The notes below the pieces were generated by a model. That model was not told the DNA's origin. It saw only the letters and a program-made list of their open reading frames with translations, and did not search any database. Positions 24,153 to 35,361 of a stretch of DNA of 64,000 nt are shown here, in pieces. Each line of letters opens with the position of its first letter. Positions within the stretch are counted from its first letter, which is position 1. The position numbers and the translations under genes are program-made. Origin of the DNA: Burkholderiales bacterium (GTDB taxonomy: Bacteria; Pseudomonadota; Gammaproteobacteria; Burkholderiales; JAEUOS01); contig JAEUOR010000059.1 in NCBI GenBank assembly GCA_016790635.1, forward strand, positions 1 through 64,000, given 5' to 3'.

Positions 24153-25459
24153 GGGTTTACCGAGGATGGCGCAGGGTTGAGCAGGGTCACTTCGCGGCGC
24201 GGATAGGGAATTTTCACGCCTGCGCGCAAAAATGCCTCCCAGATGGCGAAATTGAGTTCGGAACGCACGTTGAGACTGCCGCCTTCGGGATCATTGATCC
24301 AGAACCCGAGTTCCATGACCAGACCGTCGCTGCCGAACTCGCGCAGGAACACCATCGGGGCAGGGTCGCCAAGCACGCGCGGATGCGCCGCCGCCACACC
24401 CAGCAGCAGTTCGCGTACCGTGGCCACGTCGCTGTCATAGGCGATCGACACCTGGATTGCCAGGCGATTCTCGCGCGTGGTGAACGACAGGTTCGCCACC
24501 GGGGAGTTGACGAGCATTTCGTTGGGCACGATGGCCTCGGTGCCATCGAGGGACTTGAGCACCGTGTAACGCGTGTTGATCTGGGTCACGGCGCCGCTGT
24601 ACTTGTCCACGGTGATGATGTCGCCGATGCGAATCGACCGATCCAGGAGAATGATGAACCCGGAAAAGTAGTTGCTGGCGATGCGTTGCAGACCGAGACC
24701 CAGGCCGACACCGACGGCGCCGCCGAACACCGAAAGCACGGTCAGGTCAATGCCGACCAGTCCCAGGGAAACCAGGATGGCGATCAGCACCAGGAGTGCC
24801 CGCACGAAGCGCGACAGCACCGCGCGCAAGGACAGGTTGAGATTCTCGGCCGCGTCGAGGCGGCGCTCGATCAGCGCCGCGATCCACAGCGACACCAGGA
24901 GCGTCAGGGCGACCGACAGGCCGGCCTGCAGCAGCAGCAGCAAGGACAGCTTGTGCTTGCCCATTGGCAGGCGCACCTGGTCCAGCCAGGCAAGCAGGTC
25001 CGGCGCCAACCCGCTCAAGTGCAGCGCCACCGCCACCCATACCGCGAGTGCAATCCATCGCTCCCCGGCCAGGACCGCGCCGCTGGCGGCGAACACGTGG
25101 CGCAGGAGGTAGGCAAGTGCGCGGATCACGACAAATGCGATCAGGAGGGGTTGAGCGACCTCCAGGACGTGCGCGCTGTGAAAGCGCTCCGCCACCGCGC
25201 GCGCAATGGTCACGAAGACCAGCGCCAGCAACGGGCTTGCCAGACGCACCGCGCTTCCACTGACGATCTGCAGCGGCCGGGATTGAACCGCGTGGCGCGC
25301 CTGCGACGCCTCGATGCGACTGACGAGCGAGGCGCGCAGCGCGCGCCCGATGAACCAGGCCAGCGCCAGACATGCTGCCAGCGTCGCGACCTGCCAAAGC
25401 AGTGACGGATCGGCAAGGTCGGCAAGCAGATGATCGATCGGGGAAGGTTTGGTCTTCAT
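24149..25459 (-). CDS. Mechanosensitive ion channel, MscS family
   Basis: The 436-residue inner-membrane protein has about six hydrophobic segments. They are followed by the MscS pore helix and beta domain: VFGGAVGVGLGLGLQRIASN, then FSGFIILLDRSIRIGDIITV and TVLKSLDGTEAIVPNEML. It would open under membrane tension to release solutes in osmotic downshock. Its ATG overlaps the stop of the phospholipase D-like gene (ATGA), so it is translationally coupled to rsmB and its neighbours. Confidence 0.93.
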   Translation of the reverse strand: MKTKPSPIDHLLADLADPSLLWQVATLAACLALAWFIGRALRASLVSRIEASQARHAVQSRPLQIVSGSAVRLASPLLALVFVTIARAVAERFHSAHVLEVAQPLLIAFVVIRALAYLLRHVFAASGAVLAGERWIALAVWVAVALHLSGLAPDLLAWLDQVRLPMGKHKLSLLLLLQAGLSVALTLLVSLWIAALIERRLDAAENLNLSLRAVLSRFVRALLVLIAILVSLGLVGIDLTVLSVFGGAVGVGLGLGLQRIASNYFSGFIILLDRSIRIGDIITVDKYSGAVTQINTRYTVLKSLDGTEAIVPNEMLVNSPVANLSFTTRENRLAIQVSIAYDSDVATVRELLLGVAAAHPRVLGDPAPMVFLREFGSDGLVMELGFWINDPEGGSLNVRSELNFAIWEAFLRAGVKIPYPRREVTLLNPAPSSVNP

Positions 25460-26049
25460 CGTGGCGAATGGCGCTGAGCGGCGGCCTGATGGCGCATCCA
25501 GTTGGCGCGATAGCGGGCGGCCAGATCACGCTGGCTGCGCAGGATCAGGACATTTTCCGCGTTGCGATGCTGGGCGGCATGGGTCCAATTGTAGGATCCG
25601 GTGATGACGACGTTCTCGGCAAGGTCGGCATCGATGACGATCACCTTGTTGTGCGCGCTCTGGTAAGCCGACTCGAGCCACACCGGGATGCCCGCAGCCG
25701 CAATCTCGTCGATGCGCCCGCGCTCGACGCGACCAGCCTCGCCGGCATCCGCGGTGACACGCACCTCCACGCCGCGCCCATGCGCATCGATCAGGGCACG
25801 GGCAATGGTGCGGCTGGTGAAGGCAAACGCCTGCACGAGCACCTCGCGGCGCGCCCCGCGCAGCGCGGCCACGATCTGGCTCTCGGCGTCGTCCCAGGGA
25901 GTAAAAAGCAGTTGGGCCGACCCCGGACTGATCCGCACTGTGCCGGGCGGCGGCGGGACCTCGCGCGCGGCAGACGGCTGCAGCACCACCAGCGAACAAG
26001 AAAGCGCCAGCGCGTGCGCCGCTCCGCGACGCGCGCGATGCGATGTCAC
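25456..26049 (-). CDS. Exported phospholipase D-like nuclease-type protein (single HKD motif)
   Basis: The 197-residue protein starts at a GTG that overlaps the rsmB stop. A signal peptide (AAHALALSCSLVVLQPSAA) suggests export. The body has one HxK-x4-D motif (SAHNKVIVIDADL) followed by ITGSYNWTHAAQ and NAENVLIL, as in the single-domain Nuc endonucleases that act as dimers. Activity on DNA or phospholipid cannot be told apart from sequence. It is sandwiched between rsmB and an MscS channel with 4-base overlaps on both sides. Confidence 0.85.
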   Translation of the reverse strand: MTSHRARRGAAHALALSCSLVVLQPSAAREVPPPPGTVRISPGSAQLLFTPWDDAESQIVAALRGARREVLVQAFAFTSRTIARALIDAHGRGVEVRVTADAGEAGRVERGRIDEIAAAGIPVWLESAYQSAHNKVIVIDADLAENVVITGSYNWTHAAQHRNAENVLILRSQRDLAARYRANWMRHQAAAQRHSPR

Positions 26050-27317
26050 GACCTGCGCTCCAGAACGGCGGCGTAGAAGCCGTCGGTTCCATCCCTGTCG
26101 GGCAGCAGGACCAGTGCCGGTCCGGCACACGCAACCGCTATGCCGCGCTCAGCGAGCACCGCGCGCGCGTCGCCTTGTACAAAACCCGGATGCTGTTGAA
26201 CGAAAGCGTCGACGACGGACTGGTTTTCCTCGCGCAGCAAGCTGCAGGTTGCATAGACCAGGCGTCCGCCCTGCTTCACCAGGCGCGCCGCTGACGCCAG
26301 GATGCGCGCTTGTCTTTGCGCCAATTCGCCGACCTGCGCGGCGTCCTGGCGCCACTTGATCTCCGGGTTGCGGCGCAACGTGCCGACACCGCTGCACGGC
26401 GCGTCAACCAGCACCCGATCGAGCTTCCCGGCAAGCCTGCCCACGCGCGGATCGGCCTCGCTGTCGATGCGCACCGGGTGCACGTTCGACAGCCCGCTCC
26501 TGGCCACCCGCGGTTTCATGCGCGCCAGTCGCGCTGCCGACACGTCGAACGCGTAGAGCCTTCCGGTCGAGCGCATGAGGGCCCCCAGAGCGAGCGTCTT
26601 GCCGCCCGCGCCGGCGCAGAAATCGGCGACCATTTCGCCGCGCCGCGGGCCCAGCAGTTCCGCCAGCAACTGGCTGCCCTCGTCCTGCACCTCGACCTGG
26701 CCGGACGTGAACAACGGATGGCGTGCGAGTGCCGGCTTGCCGGTCAGGCGTATGCCGAGCGGCGCCATCGCCGTGGGCGCCGCAGCGATCGAATCGGAGT
26801 CCAACGCGGCGAGCACGGATTCGCGCGTCGCCTTGAGGCCGTTGACCCGCAGTGTCAGGGGCGCCGATTGCTTGAGAGCACGTGCCAGGGACTGCGCGGC
26901 GTCGGCGCCGAACTCATCGCACAGTCGCAGCCACAACCAGTCCGGGAGATCAGCCCGTTGCGCTGGCAGGAGCGAGGTCGCATCGAAATTGCGCAGGCGC
27001 TCGACCAATGCCTGGTCGTCCCGCTTTAGGATCGCTTCCAGACGACGCCCACTCAGGCCGAGGACGCGCAGCAGGGCGGCCAGCGCGAGGTCGCGCGGCA
27101 GCTCGCTTTGCGCGGCTGCCGCGAGCGAGCGACGCTGGCGCAGGACCGCATAGACGATCTCGGCGATCCAACCCCGATCGGCCTGCCCCAGGGTCCGGTG
27201 TTCACGAAAATGCTGCGACAGCGCCGCATCAGCAGCAGTAGTGCCGGCAAGGACTGCCGAAAGGGCACGTACCGCGTGCGTCAGTACGGCGGCGGGGATG
27301 ATCGCGTCAGGCTTCAC
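26046..27317 (-). CDS. rsmB: 16S rRNA (cytosine-967-C5)-methyltransferase
   Basis: The 423-residue RNA methyltransferase has an N-terminal NusB-like helical domain and a C-terminal SAM domain. The SAM domain shows VADFCAGAGGKTLALG, VLVDAPCSGVGTLRRNP and YATCSLLREEN; the two cysteines (PCSG and TCS) are the release and catalytic residues. The GTG at 27317 is chosen for its overlap with the purN stop. An in-frame codon at 27329 would add four residues. It is part of the run purN-rsmB-PLD-mscS. Confidence 0.94.
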   Translation of the reverse strand: MKPDAIIPAAVLTHAVRALSAVLAGTTAADAALSQHFREHRTLGQADRGWIAEIVYAVLRQRRSLAAAAQSELPRDLALAALLRVLGLSGRRLEAILKRDDQALVERLRNFDATSLLPAQRADLPDWLWLRLCDEFGADAAQSLARALKQSAPLTLRVNGLKATRESVLAALDSDSIAAAPTAMAPLGIRLTGKPALARHPLFTSGQVEVQDEGSQLLAELLGPRRGEMVADFCAGAGGKTLALGALMRSTGRLYAFDVSAARLARMKPRVARSGLSNVHPVRIDSEADPRVGRLAGKLDRVLVDAPCSGVGTLRRNPEIKWRQDAAQVGELAQRQARILASAARLVKQGGRLVYATCSLLREENQSVVDAFVQQHPGFVQGDARAVLAERGIAVACAGPALVLLPDRDGTDGFYAAVLERRS

Positions 27318-27940
27318 TCGAACACCCACTGTTCCAGACTGGCATCGGACAGTCGCACACGGTCGCCATCCATCTTGACCAGACCGCGGGCGATCCAGCC
27401 GATCGCACGCGGATAGATGAGATGCTCAAGCTTGAGCACGCGCGCCGCCAGGGTTTCGGCGTCGTCGCCGGGCCGCACCGGGACGACAGCCTGGGCAAGG
27501 ATGGGTCCGTGGTCGAGCTCGGGCGTGACGAAATGCACCGTGGCGCCGTGCACCTTGCACCCCGCTGCGAGCGCCCGCGCATGGGTGTGGAGCCCGGGAA
27601 AGGCCGGCAGCAGGGAAGGATGGATGTTCACCATGCGCCCGCCATAACGCCCGACCAGATCGGCCCCGAGTACGCGCATGAAGCCCGCAAGGACGACCAG
27701 ATCGGGACGCAGGGGATCGATGGCCGCAGACAAGGCCGCGTCGAAATCCGCGCGGCTGGTGTAGTCAGTATGCGCCACCGTGAACACCGGGATGCCGGCC
27801 GCGGCCGCGAGACCCAGCCCAGGAGCGTCCGCACGATTCGAGATCACCGCCACGATCTCCACCGGCAGACCGGCGTCGCGCGCGCGCACGATGGCCTGCA
27901 TGTTGCTGCCACCGCCCGAGATGAGTATGACGATGCGCAA
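27314..27940 (-). CDS. purN: Phosphoribosylglycinamide formyltransferase
   Basis: This cytosolic enzyme adds a formyl group from 10-formyl-THF in the third step of purine synthesis. It has ILISGGGSNMQAI near the start, MRVLGADLV, the catalytic INIHPSLLPAFPGLHTH-type segment (here VNIHPSLLPAFPGLHTHARA) and HFVTPELDHGPILAQ. With the TTG at 27940 it has 208 residues, close to the usual 210. No ATG fits well; the next upstream one, at 27997, adds 19 unrelated residues. It is divergent from ribF. Confidence 0.93.
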   Translation of the reverse strand: MRIVILISGGGSNMQAIVRARDAGLPVEIVAVISNRADAPGLGLAAAAGIPVFTVAHTDYTSRADFDAALSAAIDPLRPDLVVLAGFMRVLGADLVGRYGGRMVNIHPSLLPAFPGLHTHARALAAGCKVHGATVHFVTPELDHGPILAQAVVPVRPGDDAETLAARVLKLEHLIYPRAIGWIARGLVKMDGDRVRLSDASLEQWVFE

Positions 27941-28004
27941 GGACAACGCGGCCCGCCCGCCTGAGAGAACCCGTGATTGTATCCGGTTGCAGCGCACAAA
28001 ACGC

Positions 28005-28010
28005 TATAAT
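28005..28010 (+). promoter_or_regulatory. -10 box of the ribF operon
   Basis: A perfect TATAAT within CGCTATAATTC lies 33 bases before the ribF ATG. The -35 region is poor. It is the likely start of the ribF-ileS-lspA-coaBC transcript. Confidence 0.55.
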
Positions 28011-28043
28011 TCAAGGTTTTAGCAGCCCCTTCCCGCTTGAACC

Positions 28044-28997
28044 ATGCTGGTGCATCGCGGCGTTCCCAGCCCGGACCCGAACGCGCGGCACGTCGTGACG
28101 ATCGGCAATTTCGACGGTGTCCACCTAGGCCACCAGGCTCTCCTGTCGGAATTGGCGCAGGCGCGAGCGCGTCACGATGCGCCCTCGTGCGTGATCACCT
28201 TCGAGCCGCATCCGCGCGAGTTCTTCGCGCCGCAGGCCGCGCCCGTCCGCCTGTCGAGCCTGCGCGAGAAGCTCGCCATGCTGGCCGCGCATGGTGTCGA
28301 CCGCGTCCAGGTATGCCGCTTCAACCGTGCCTTCGCGTCGTTGCCGGCGCAGGAATTCATCGAGCGCGTCCTCGTCGCCGGCCTGGGAGCGCGCTGGGTC
28401 ATGATCGGAGAAGACTTTCGCTTCGGCGCGAGGCGCGCTGGCGACCTTGCCCTCTTGCGGCGCGCGGGGCAAGCCACCGGCTTTGCGGTTCATGCGCTGG
28501 CCGAAGTCGCGCACGGCGATGCCGACGGCCGGCCGGTGCGCATCTCCTCTTCGCTGTTGCGCGAACTGCTCCTCGCGGGCCACGTCGAGCGCGCCGCGAC
28601 CCTGCTCGGTCGCCCCTGGGGAATTGCGGGGCGGGTCGTGCGCGGCGACCGTATCGGACGCACCATCGGCTTTCCCACGGCCAACCTGCGCATGCGCGGC
28701 CATCGGCCGCCGCGCAAGGGCATCTATGCCGTGCGCGTGGCGGGCCTCGGGTCAGGCCTGCGCGACGGCGTTGCCTCGGTCGGGGTGCGGCCGACGGTCA
28801 CGGATTCAGGTGAAATGCGGCTCGAAGTGTTCATCTTCGATTTCGACGCCGATATCTACGGAGCGCAGATCCGCGTCGATTTCCTCGCGCGCATCCGCGA
28901 CGAGGAAAAGTACGCTGACCTGGGAACACTGACCCGGCAGATCGAACGTGACGTCCAGGACGCGCGCCGCCTGCTGGCCGCCCAGCCCATGAATTGA
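28044..28997 (+). CDS. ribF: Bifunctional riboflavin kinase / FAD synthetase
   Basis: The 317-residue enzyme turns riboflavin into FMN and then FAD. The N-terminal adenylyltransferase domain has TIGNFDGVHLGHQAL and the ISSSLLRELL segment. The C-terminal kinase domain has RTIGFPTANL, GIYAV and FDADIYGAQIRVDFLARIRDE. It heads the common run ribF-ileS-lspA, with ileS only 5 bases downstream. Confidence 0.97.
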   Translation: MLVHRGVPSPDPNARHVVTIGNFDGVHLGHQALLSELAQARARHDAPSCVITFEPHPREFFAPQAAPVRLSSLREKLAMLAAHGVDRVQVCRFNRAFASLPAQEFIERVLVAGLGARWVMIGEDFRFGARRAGDLALLRRAGQATGFAVHALAEVAHGDADGRPVRISSSLLRELLLAGHVERAATLLGRPWGIAGRVVRGDRIGRTIGFPTANLRMRGHRPPRKGIYAVRVAGLGSGLRDGVASVGVRPTVTDSGEMRLEVFIFDFDADIYGAQIRVDFLARIRDEEKYADLGTLTRQIERDVQDARRLLAAQPMN

Positions 28998-29002
28998 ACG
29001 CC

Positions 29003-31855
29003 ATGCCTGACTACAAAGACACCCTCAATCTCCCCGACACGCCGTTCCCCATGCGCGGCGACCTGGCGCGACGCGAGCCGCAGCAGGTGGCGCGCTGGCA
29101 GTCCGAGGACGCCTACGGGCAAATCCGGCGTGCCGCGCAGGGCCGGCCCAAGTTCATCCTGCACGACGGCCCGCCCTATGCGAACGGCGACATCCACATC
29201 GGGCACGCGGTCAACAAGATCCTCAAGGACATGATCGTCAAGTCGCGCGGCATGGCAGGCTTCGACGCGCCTTACGTCCCGGGCTGGGACTGTCACGGCA
29301 TGCCGATCGAGCGTGAAATCGAAAAGCAGCACGGCAAGAACCTGCCGGTCGACAAGACCCAGAGCCTGGCGCGCGCGTACGCCGGGGAGCAGATCGAACG
29401 CCAGAAGGCCGACTTCCGCCGCCTCGGGGTACTGGGCGAATGGGACAACCCCTATCGCACCATGCATTACAAGAACGAGGCCGACGAGATCCGCGTCCTG
29501 GGACGCATTCTCACCAAGGGCTATGTCTACCGCGGGCTGAAGCCGGTCAACTGGTGCTTCGATTGCCAGTCAGCGCTGGCGGAAGCAGAGGTCGAGTACG
29601 CCGACCGCAAGGACTTCGCCATCGATGTCGCGTTCGCGTTTGACGCGCCGGAAAGCGTGGCGAAGGCGTTCGGACTGGCGCGCCTGCCGGCCAAGGATGG
29701 CGCGATCGTGATCTGGACCACCACGCCGTGGACCATCCCGTCTAACCAGGCGCTCAACGTTCACCCCGACATCCGCTATGCGCTCATCGATACGCCGCGC
29801 GGCCTCCTGATCCTGGCAGCCGACCGCGCCGCCGACAACCTGGCGCGCTGGGGACTGACGGGCTCTAGGCTGGCCGAGGCTCCGGGCAGCGCGTTGGCCG
29901 GTATCGCCTTTCGCCACCCGCTCACCGCTGCCGACCCAGGTTATGCGCGCCTCTCGCCGGTGTACCTGGGCGAATACGTGACCACCGAAACCGGTACCGG
30001 CATCGTCCATTCAGCACCCGCCTACGGCGTCGAGGACTTTATCTCTTGCAAGGCGCACGGCATGAGCGATGCGGCCATCCTGACACCGGTGGGCGCGGAT
30101 GGTCGCTACGCCTTGACACTGCCCCTCTTCGGCGGTCTCACGATCTGGGACGCGAACCCCAGGATCGTCGCTGCCCTGGAGGCAGCAGGCTCGCTCCTGA
30201 AAAGCGAGACCTACACGCACAGCTACATGCACTGCTGGCGTCACAAGACCCCGATCATCTATCGCGCATCGACACAGTGGTTCGCCGCCATGGACGAGGC
30301 GCCCGGATTCGGCGCCGAGAAGCCTGTCGAGTCACTGCGACAGACGGCGCTGCGCGCGGTCGAGGCGACCCGCTTCTATCCGGCCTGGGGTCAGCAGCGG
30401 TTGCATAACATGATCGCCCACCGGCCGGACTGGACCTTGTCGCGCCAACGTCAGTGGGGCGTGCCGATGCCCTTCTTCGTCCATCGCGAAACCGGCAACC
30501 TGCATCCGCGCACCCCGCAACTGCTCGAAGAAGTGGCCAGGCGCGTCGAGGCGGAGGGCATCGAAGCCTGGCAACGCCTGGCGAGCGCCGACCTGCTCGG
30601 CGCCGACGCCGAGCAGTACGTGAAGGTGCGCGATACGCTGGACGTCTGGTTCGATTCGGGCTCGACCTTCGAGACCGTGCTGGGCGGGCTCGATGGCGAA
30701 TCCGGCCGGGCCGGCTCGCACGGCCCGCAGTCGCGCTACCCGGCCGACCTCTATCTCGAAGGATCGGACCAGCACCGCGGCTGGTTCCACTCCTCCCTGC
30801 TGGTGTCCTCCATGGTCTACGGCCGCGCGCCGTACGAGGGGCTGCTCACTCACGGCTTCGTCGTGGATGGCCAGGGCCGCAAGATGAGCAAATCGGTCGG
30901 CAACGTGATCGCGCCACAAAAGGTCAGCGATAGCCTGGGCGCCGAAATACTGCGCCTGTGGGTCGCTGCCACCGACTATTCGGGGGAATTGTCGATCTCG
31001 GATGAGATCTTGAAGCGCGTGGTCGAGTCCTACCGGCGCATCCGCAACACCCTGCGCTTCCTCCTGGCCAACACGTCGGACTTCGACGCCGCGCGGGACA
31101 TGCTGCCGCAGGACCAGTGGTGCGAGGTCGATCGCTACGCGCTCGCGCGCACGGCCGAATTCCAGCGCGAAGTGCTGGCCGACTACGAGCGTTATGAATT
31201 CCATCTGGCGGTGCCCAAGTTGCAGACCTTCTGCTCCGAGGACCTGGGCGGGTTCTACCTGGACGTGCTCAAGGATCGGCTGTACACGACGGCGAAGGCC
31301 GGCGCAGCGCGGCGCTCGGCACAGTCCGCCCTGTGGCACATCACGCAGTCGCTCTTGCGACTCATGGCGCCGATCCTCTCCTTCACGGCCGAAGAAGCCT
31401 GGCAGGTCTTCCAGCCCGGCAAGGGCACGGTCTTCGCCGCCACCTATCACGCCTTCCCGGACGAGCCGCAAGCCACTGCGCTCCTGGCCAAGTGGCGGCA
31501 AGTGCGCGCCATCCGCGCCGAGGTGCAGAAAGTCCTCGAGGAGGCGCGTGCTGCCAAGTCCATCGGCTCCTCGCTGCAGGCCGAGGTCGAGATTGCCGCT
31601 GCCGGCGAACGGCATACCCTCCTGGCCTCGCTGGGCGACGAACTGCGCTTTGTCCTCATCACCTCCCAGGCGCGCCTGGTTCAGGTTGCCGACGCGAGTG
31701 GCGAGGCGATTCGCGTCGTCGCCAGCGATCACACCAAGTGCGAGCGCTGCTGGCATTACCGCGAGGACACTGGCGCCGACGCTGCCCACCCCGGAATCTG
31801 CCTGCGCTGTGTATCGAACCTGACCAGCGTCGGCGAAGCGCGCCGCTTCGCGTGA
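29003..31855 (+). CDS. ileS: Isoleucyl-tRNA synthetase
   Basis: This 950-residue class I synthetase charges tRNA-Ile. It has HIGH at residues 65-68 (DIHIGHAVNK), the editing domain WTTTPWTIPSNQALN and the KMSKSVGN loop. The C-terminal zinc finger reads CERCW and, further on, CLRC. The ATG at 29003 starts the usual DYKDTLNLPDTPFPMRG. A TTG nine bases earlier is less likely. The stop overlaps the lspA start. Confidence 0.98.
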   Translation: MPDYKDTLNLPDTPFPMRGDLARREPQQVARWQSEDAYGQIRRAAQGRPKFILHDGPPYANGDIHIGHAVNKILKDMIVKSRGMAGFDAPYVPGWDCHGMPIEREIEKQHGKNLPVDKTQSLARAYAGEQIERQKADFRRLGVLGEWDNPYRTMHYKNEADEIRVLGRILTKGYVYRGLKPVNWCFDCQSALAEAEVEYADRKDFAIDVAFAFDAPESVAKAFGLARLPAKDGAIVIWTTTPWTIPSNQALNVHPDIRYALIDTPRGLLILAADRAADNLARWGLTGSRLAEAPGSALAGIAFRHPLTAADPGYARLSPVYLGEYVTTETGTGIVHSAPAYGVEDFISCKAHGMSDAAILTPVGADGRYALTLPLFGGLTIWDANPRIVAALEAAGSLLKSETYTHSYMHCWRHKTPIIYRASTQWFAAMDEAPGFGAEKPVESLRQTALRAVEATRFYPAWGQQRLHNMIAHRPDWTLSRQRQWGVPMPFFVHRETGNLHPRTPQLLEEVARRVEAEGIEAWQRLASADLLGADAEQYVKVRDTLDVWFDSGSTFETVLGGLDGESGRAGSHGPQSRYPADLYLEGSDQHRGWFHSSLLVSSMVYGRAPYEGLLTHGFVVDGQGRKMSKSVGNVIAPQKVSDSLGAEILRLWVAATDYSGELSISDEILKRVVESYRRIRNTLRFLLANTSDFDAARDMLPQDQWCEVDRYALARTAEFQREVLADYERYEFHLAVPKLQTFCSEDLGGFYLDVLKDRLYTTAKAGAARRSAQSALWHITQSLLRLMAPILSFTAEEAWQVFQPGKGTVFAATYHAFPDEPQATALLAKWRQVRAIRAEVQKVLEEARAAKSIGSSLQAEVEIAAAGERHTLLASLGDELRFVLITSQARLVQVADASGEAIRVVASDHTKCERCWHYREDTGADAAHPGICLRCVSNLTSVGEARRFA

Positions 31856-32358
31856 GCGCAAAGACCTTCGAGTGGCGCGCGGCGCTGGTCGTGGCCATCG
31901 TCGTGGTGGTGCTTGACCAATGGAGCAAGGCAGCCATCACCAGCACACTCTCCTACGGACAATCGGTGCCCATCACCTCGTTTTTCAACCTGGTGCTGGT
32001 CTACAACCGCGGCGCGGCTTTCAGTTTTCTCTCGGCCGCCTCCGGCTGGCAGCGCGAATTCTTCATCGTCATCACCTTTGCTGCTCTGGCCTTGATCGTC
32101 TGGATGGTGCGCCGCCACCCTACCGAACGCCTGTTCTGTTGGGGACTGGCCTGGGTGGCCGGCGGCGCGGTGGGCAACCTGATAGACCGCGTTCGCTACG
32201 GGCATGTCATCGACTTCCTCGACTTTCACTGGGCCGGCTGGCATTTCTGGGCCTTCAACCTGGCCGACTCCGCGATCACCCTCGGTGCCGCACTCCTGAT
32301 CGTCGATAGCTTCCGCCCCCGCCCGCCAGCGCCCGCTTCGCCTAAACTTCCCTCATGA
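31852..32358 (+). CDS. lspA: Lipoprotein signal peptidase
   Basis: This 168-residue inner-membrane aspartic protease removes signal peptides of diacylglyceryl-prolipoproteins. It has four hydrophobic segments. The motifs are DQWSKAAI, YNRGAAFSFL, GGAVGNLIDRVRYGHVIDFL and FNLADSAI; the catalytic aspartates lie in the last two. The GTG at 31852 overlaps the ileS stop, and the stop overlaps the coaBC start. Confidence 0.97.
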   Translation: MSAKTFEWRAALVVAIVVVVLDQWSKAAITSTLSYGQSVPITSFFNLVLVYNRGAAFSFLSAASGWQREFFIVITFAALALIVWMVRRHPTERLFCWGLAWVAGGAVGNLIDRVRYGHVIDFLDFHWAGWHFWAFNLADSAITLGAALLIVDSFRPRPPAPASPKLPS

Positions 32359-33548
32359 AACAAGCGCGCATCGTCCTGGGGGTCAGTGGCGGCATCGCCG
32401 CCTACAAATCCTGCGAACTGGTCAGGCTCCTGGTCAAGGCCGGCATCGCCGTCGATGTGGTCATGACAGAGGCGGCGACCCGTTTCGTCGGTCCGGCCAC
32501 CTTCCAGGCCTTGTCGGGCCGGCCGGTGTGGACCGACCTGTGGGACGCGCGCGATGCCAAGAGCATGGCGCACATCGAACTCACGCGCGGTGCAATGGCC
32601 GTGCTGGTGGCGCCGGCATCCGCGGACTTCATGGCCAAGGTTGCCTGCGGACTGGCCGACGACCTTCTTTCGACCCTGGTTCTGGCGCGCCGCGCCGATT
32701 GCCCCCTGCTCATGGCCCCCGCCATGAATGTGGAAATGTGGCAGCAGGCCAGCACCAGGCGCAACATGCGCACCCTGGCCGGAGACGGGGTGCGCCTGCT
32801 CGGCCCCGGCAGCGGGGACCAGGCCTGCGGCGAAACCGGCGACGGTCGCATGCTGGAAGCTGTGGAGCTCCTGGGCCACGTGCAGGCGCTGGCGGCGCCC
32901 AAGGTCCTTGAAGGGCGCCGGGTGCTCATCACCGCCGGCCCGACCGAAGAACCGATCGACCCGGTGCGGGTGATCACCAATACGTCGAGCGGCAAGATGG
33001 GCTACGCAGTCGCGCAGGCCGCTGCCGATGCCGGGGCGACGGTCTGCCTGGTGTCGGGGCCGACCGCGCTGCCCACCCCGGCCGGCGTCACGCGCATCGA
33101 CGTCAAGACCGCGCACCAGATGTTCGAGGCCGTCAAGGCCCAGGTTGCAGGCGCAGAGGTCTTCATCGCCGTCGCGGCCGTGGCTGACTATCACGTCAAG
33201 CAGTACAGCGAGAAAAAGCTCAAGAAAGACGAACGGCATCCGGGCCTGACCCTGGAGCTGGCGCAGAACCCCGACATCCTCGCCTGGGTCGCCAGCCAGC
33301 CCGGCGCACCGTTCTGCGTCGGTTTCGCGGCCGAAAGCCATGACCTGCTCCAGAACGCCGAGGCCAAGCGCAAGCGCAAGGGCATCCCCCTCCTGGTCGC
33401 CAACCAGGCCCAGGACGCGTTCGGGCGCGACGACAACGAAATCACCCTCATCGACGACACCGGCCGTCACGCACTGCCGCGCGGCAGCAAGTCATCCCTC
33501 GCGCGGTTGCTGATAGCGCACATCGCTGAGCTGCTCCCGCCGACCTGA
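32355..33548 (+). CDS. coaBC: Bifunctional phosphopantothenoylcysteine decarboxylase / phosphopantothenate-cysteine ligase
   Basis: The 397-residue enzyme carries out two steps of coenzyme A synthesis. The N-terminal FMN-dependent CoaC domain has GVSGGIAAYKSCELVR, the catalytic His in AHIEL, PAMNVEMW and the Cys loop ACGETGDGRM. The C-terminal CoaB domain has TAGPTEEPIDPVRVITNTS-SGKMG and the lysine pair near KKLKKDE. It overlaps lspA by four bases. dut, its common neighbour, lies 5.6 kb further on with malate synthase and others between. Confidence 0.97.
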   Translation: MKQARIVLGVSGGIAAYKSCELVRLLVKAGIAVDVVMTEAATRFVGPATFQALSGRPVWTDLWDARDAKSMAHIELTRGAMAVLVAPASADFMAKVACGLADDLLSTLVLARRADCPLLMAPAMNVEMWQQASTRRNMRTLAGDGVRLLGPGSGDQACGETGDGRMLEAVELLGHVQALAAPKVLEGRRVLITAGPTEEPIDPVRVITNTSSGKMGYAVAQAAADAGATVCLVSGPTALPTPAGVTRIDVKTAHQMFEAVKAQVAGAEVFIAVAAVADYHVKQYSEKKLKKDERHPGLTLELAQNPDILAWVASQPGAPFCVGFAAESHDLLQNAEAKRKRKGIPLLVANQAQDAFGRDDNEITLIDDTGRHALPRGSKSSLARLLIAHIAELLPPT

Positions 33549-33719
33549 TCCCGCCCGCGCCCGGGCGCCCCACAGGACTGGCGGCGCAGGGGTAATTCCC
33601 CACATTCGCTGTGGGATAATGGCAGGCTTTCAGCAAGAGCTACGGCCCGATGCGCGGCATCCGGTCGTCCTGTCCCTGCCGGTTCGTGCACCGGCCTCAT
33701 TCCGGAGTCTTTCGTCAAC

Positions 33720-35342
<1,623 letters not shown>

Positions 35343-35361
35343 GTCGACGACCGGAGCCGTC

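Noticed and set aside
33678..33695. Small hairpin GCCGGT / ACCGGC in the aceB leader
   Set aside because: Six base pairs with no T run and no riboswitch-like context; not enough to call an element.
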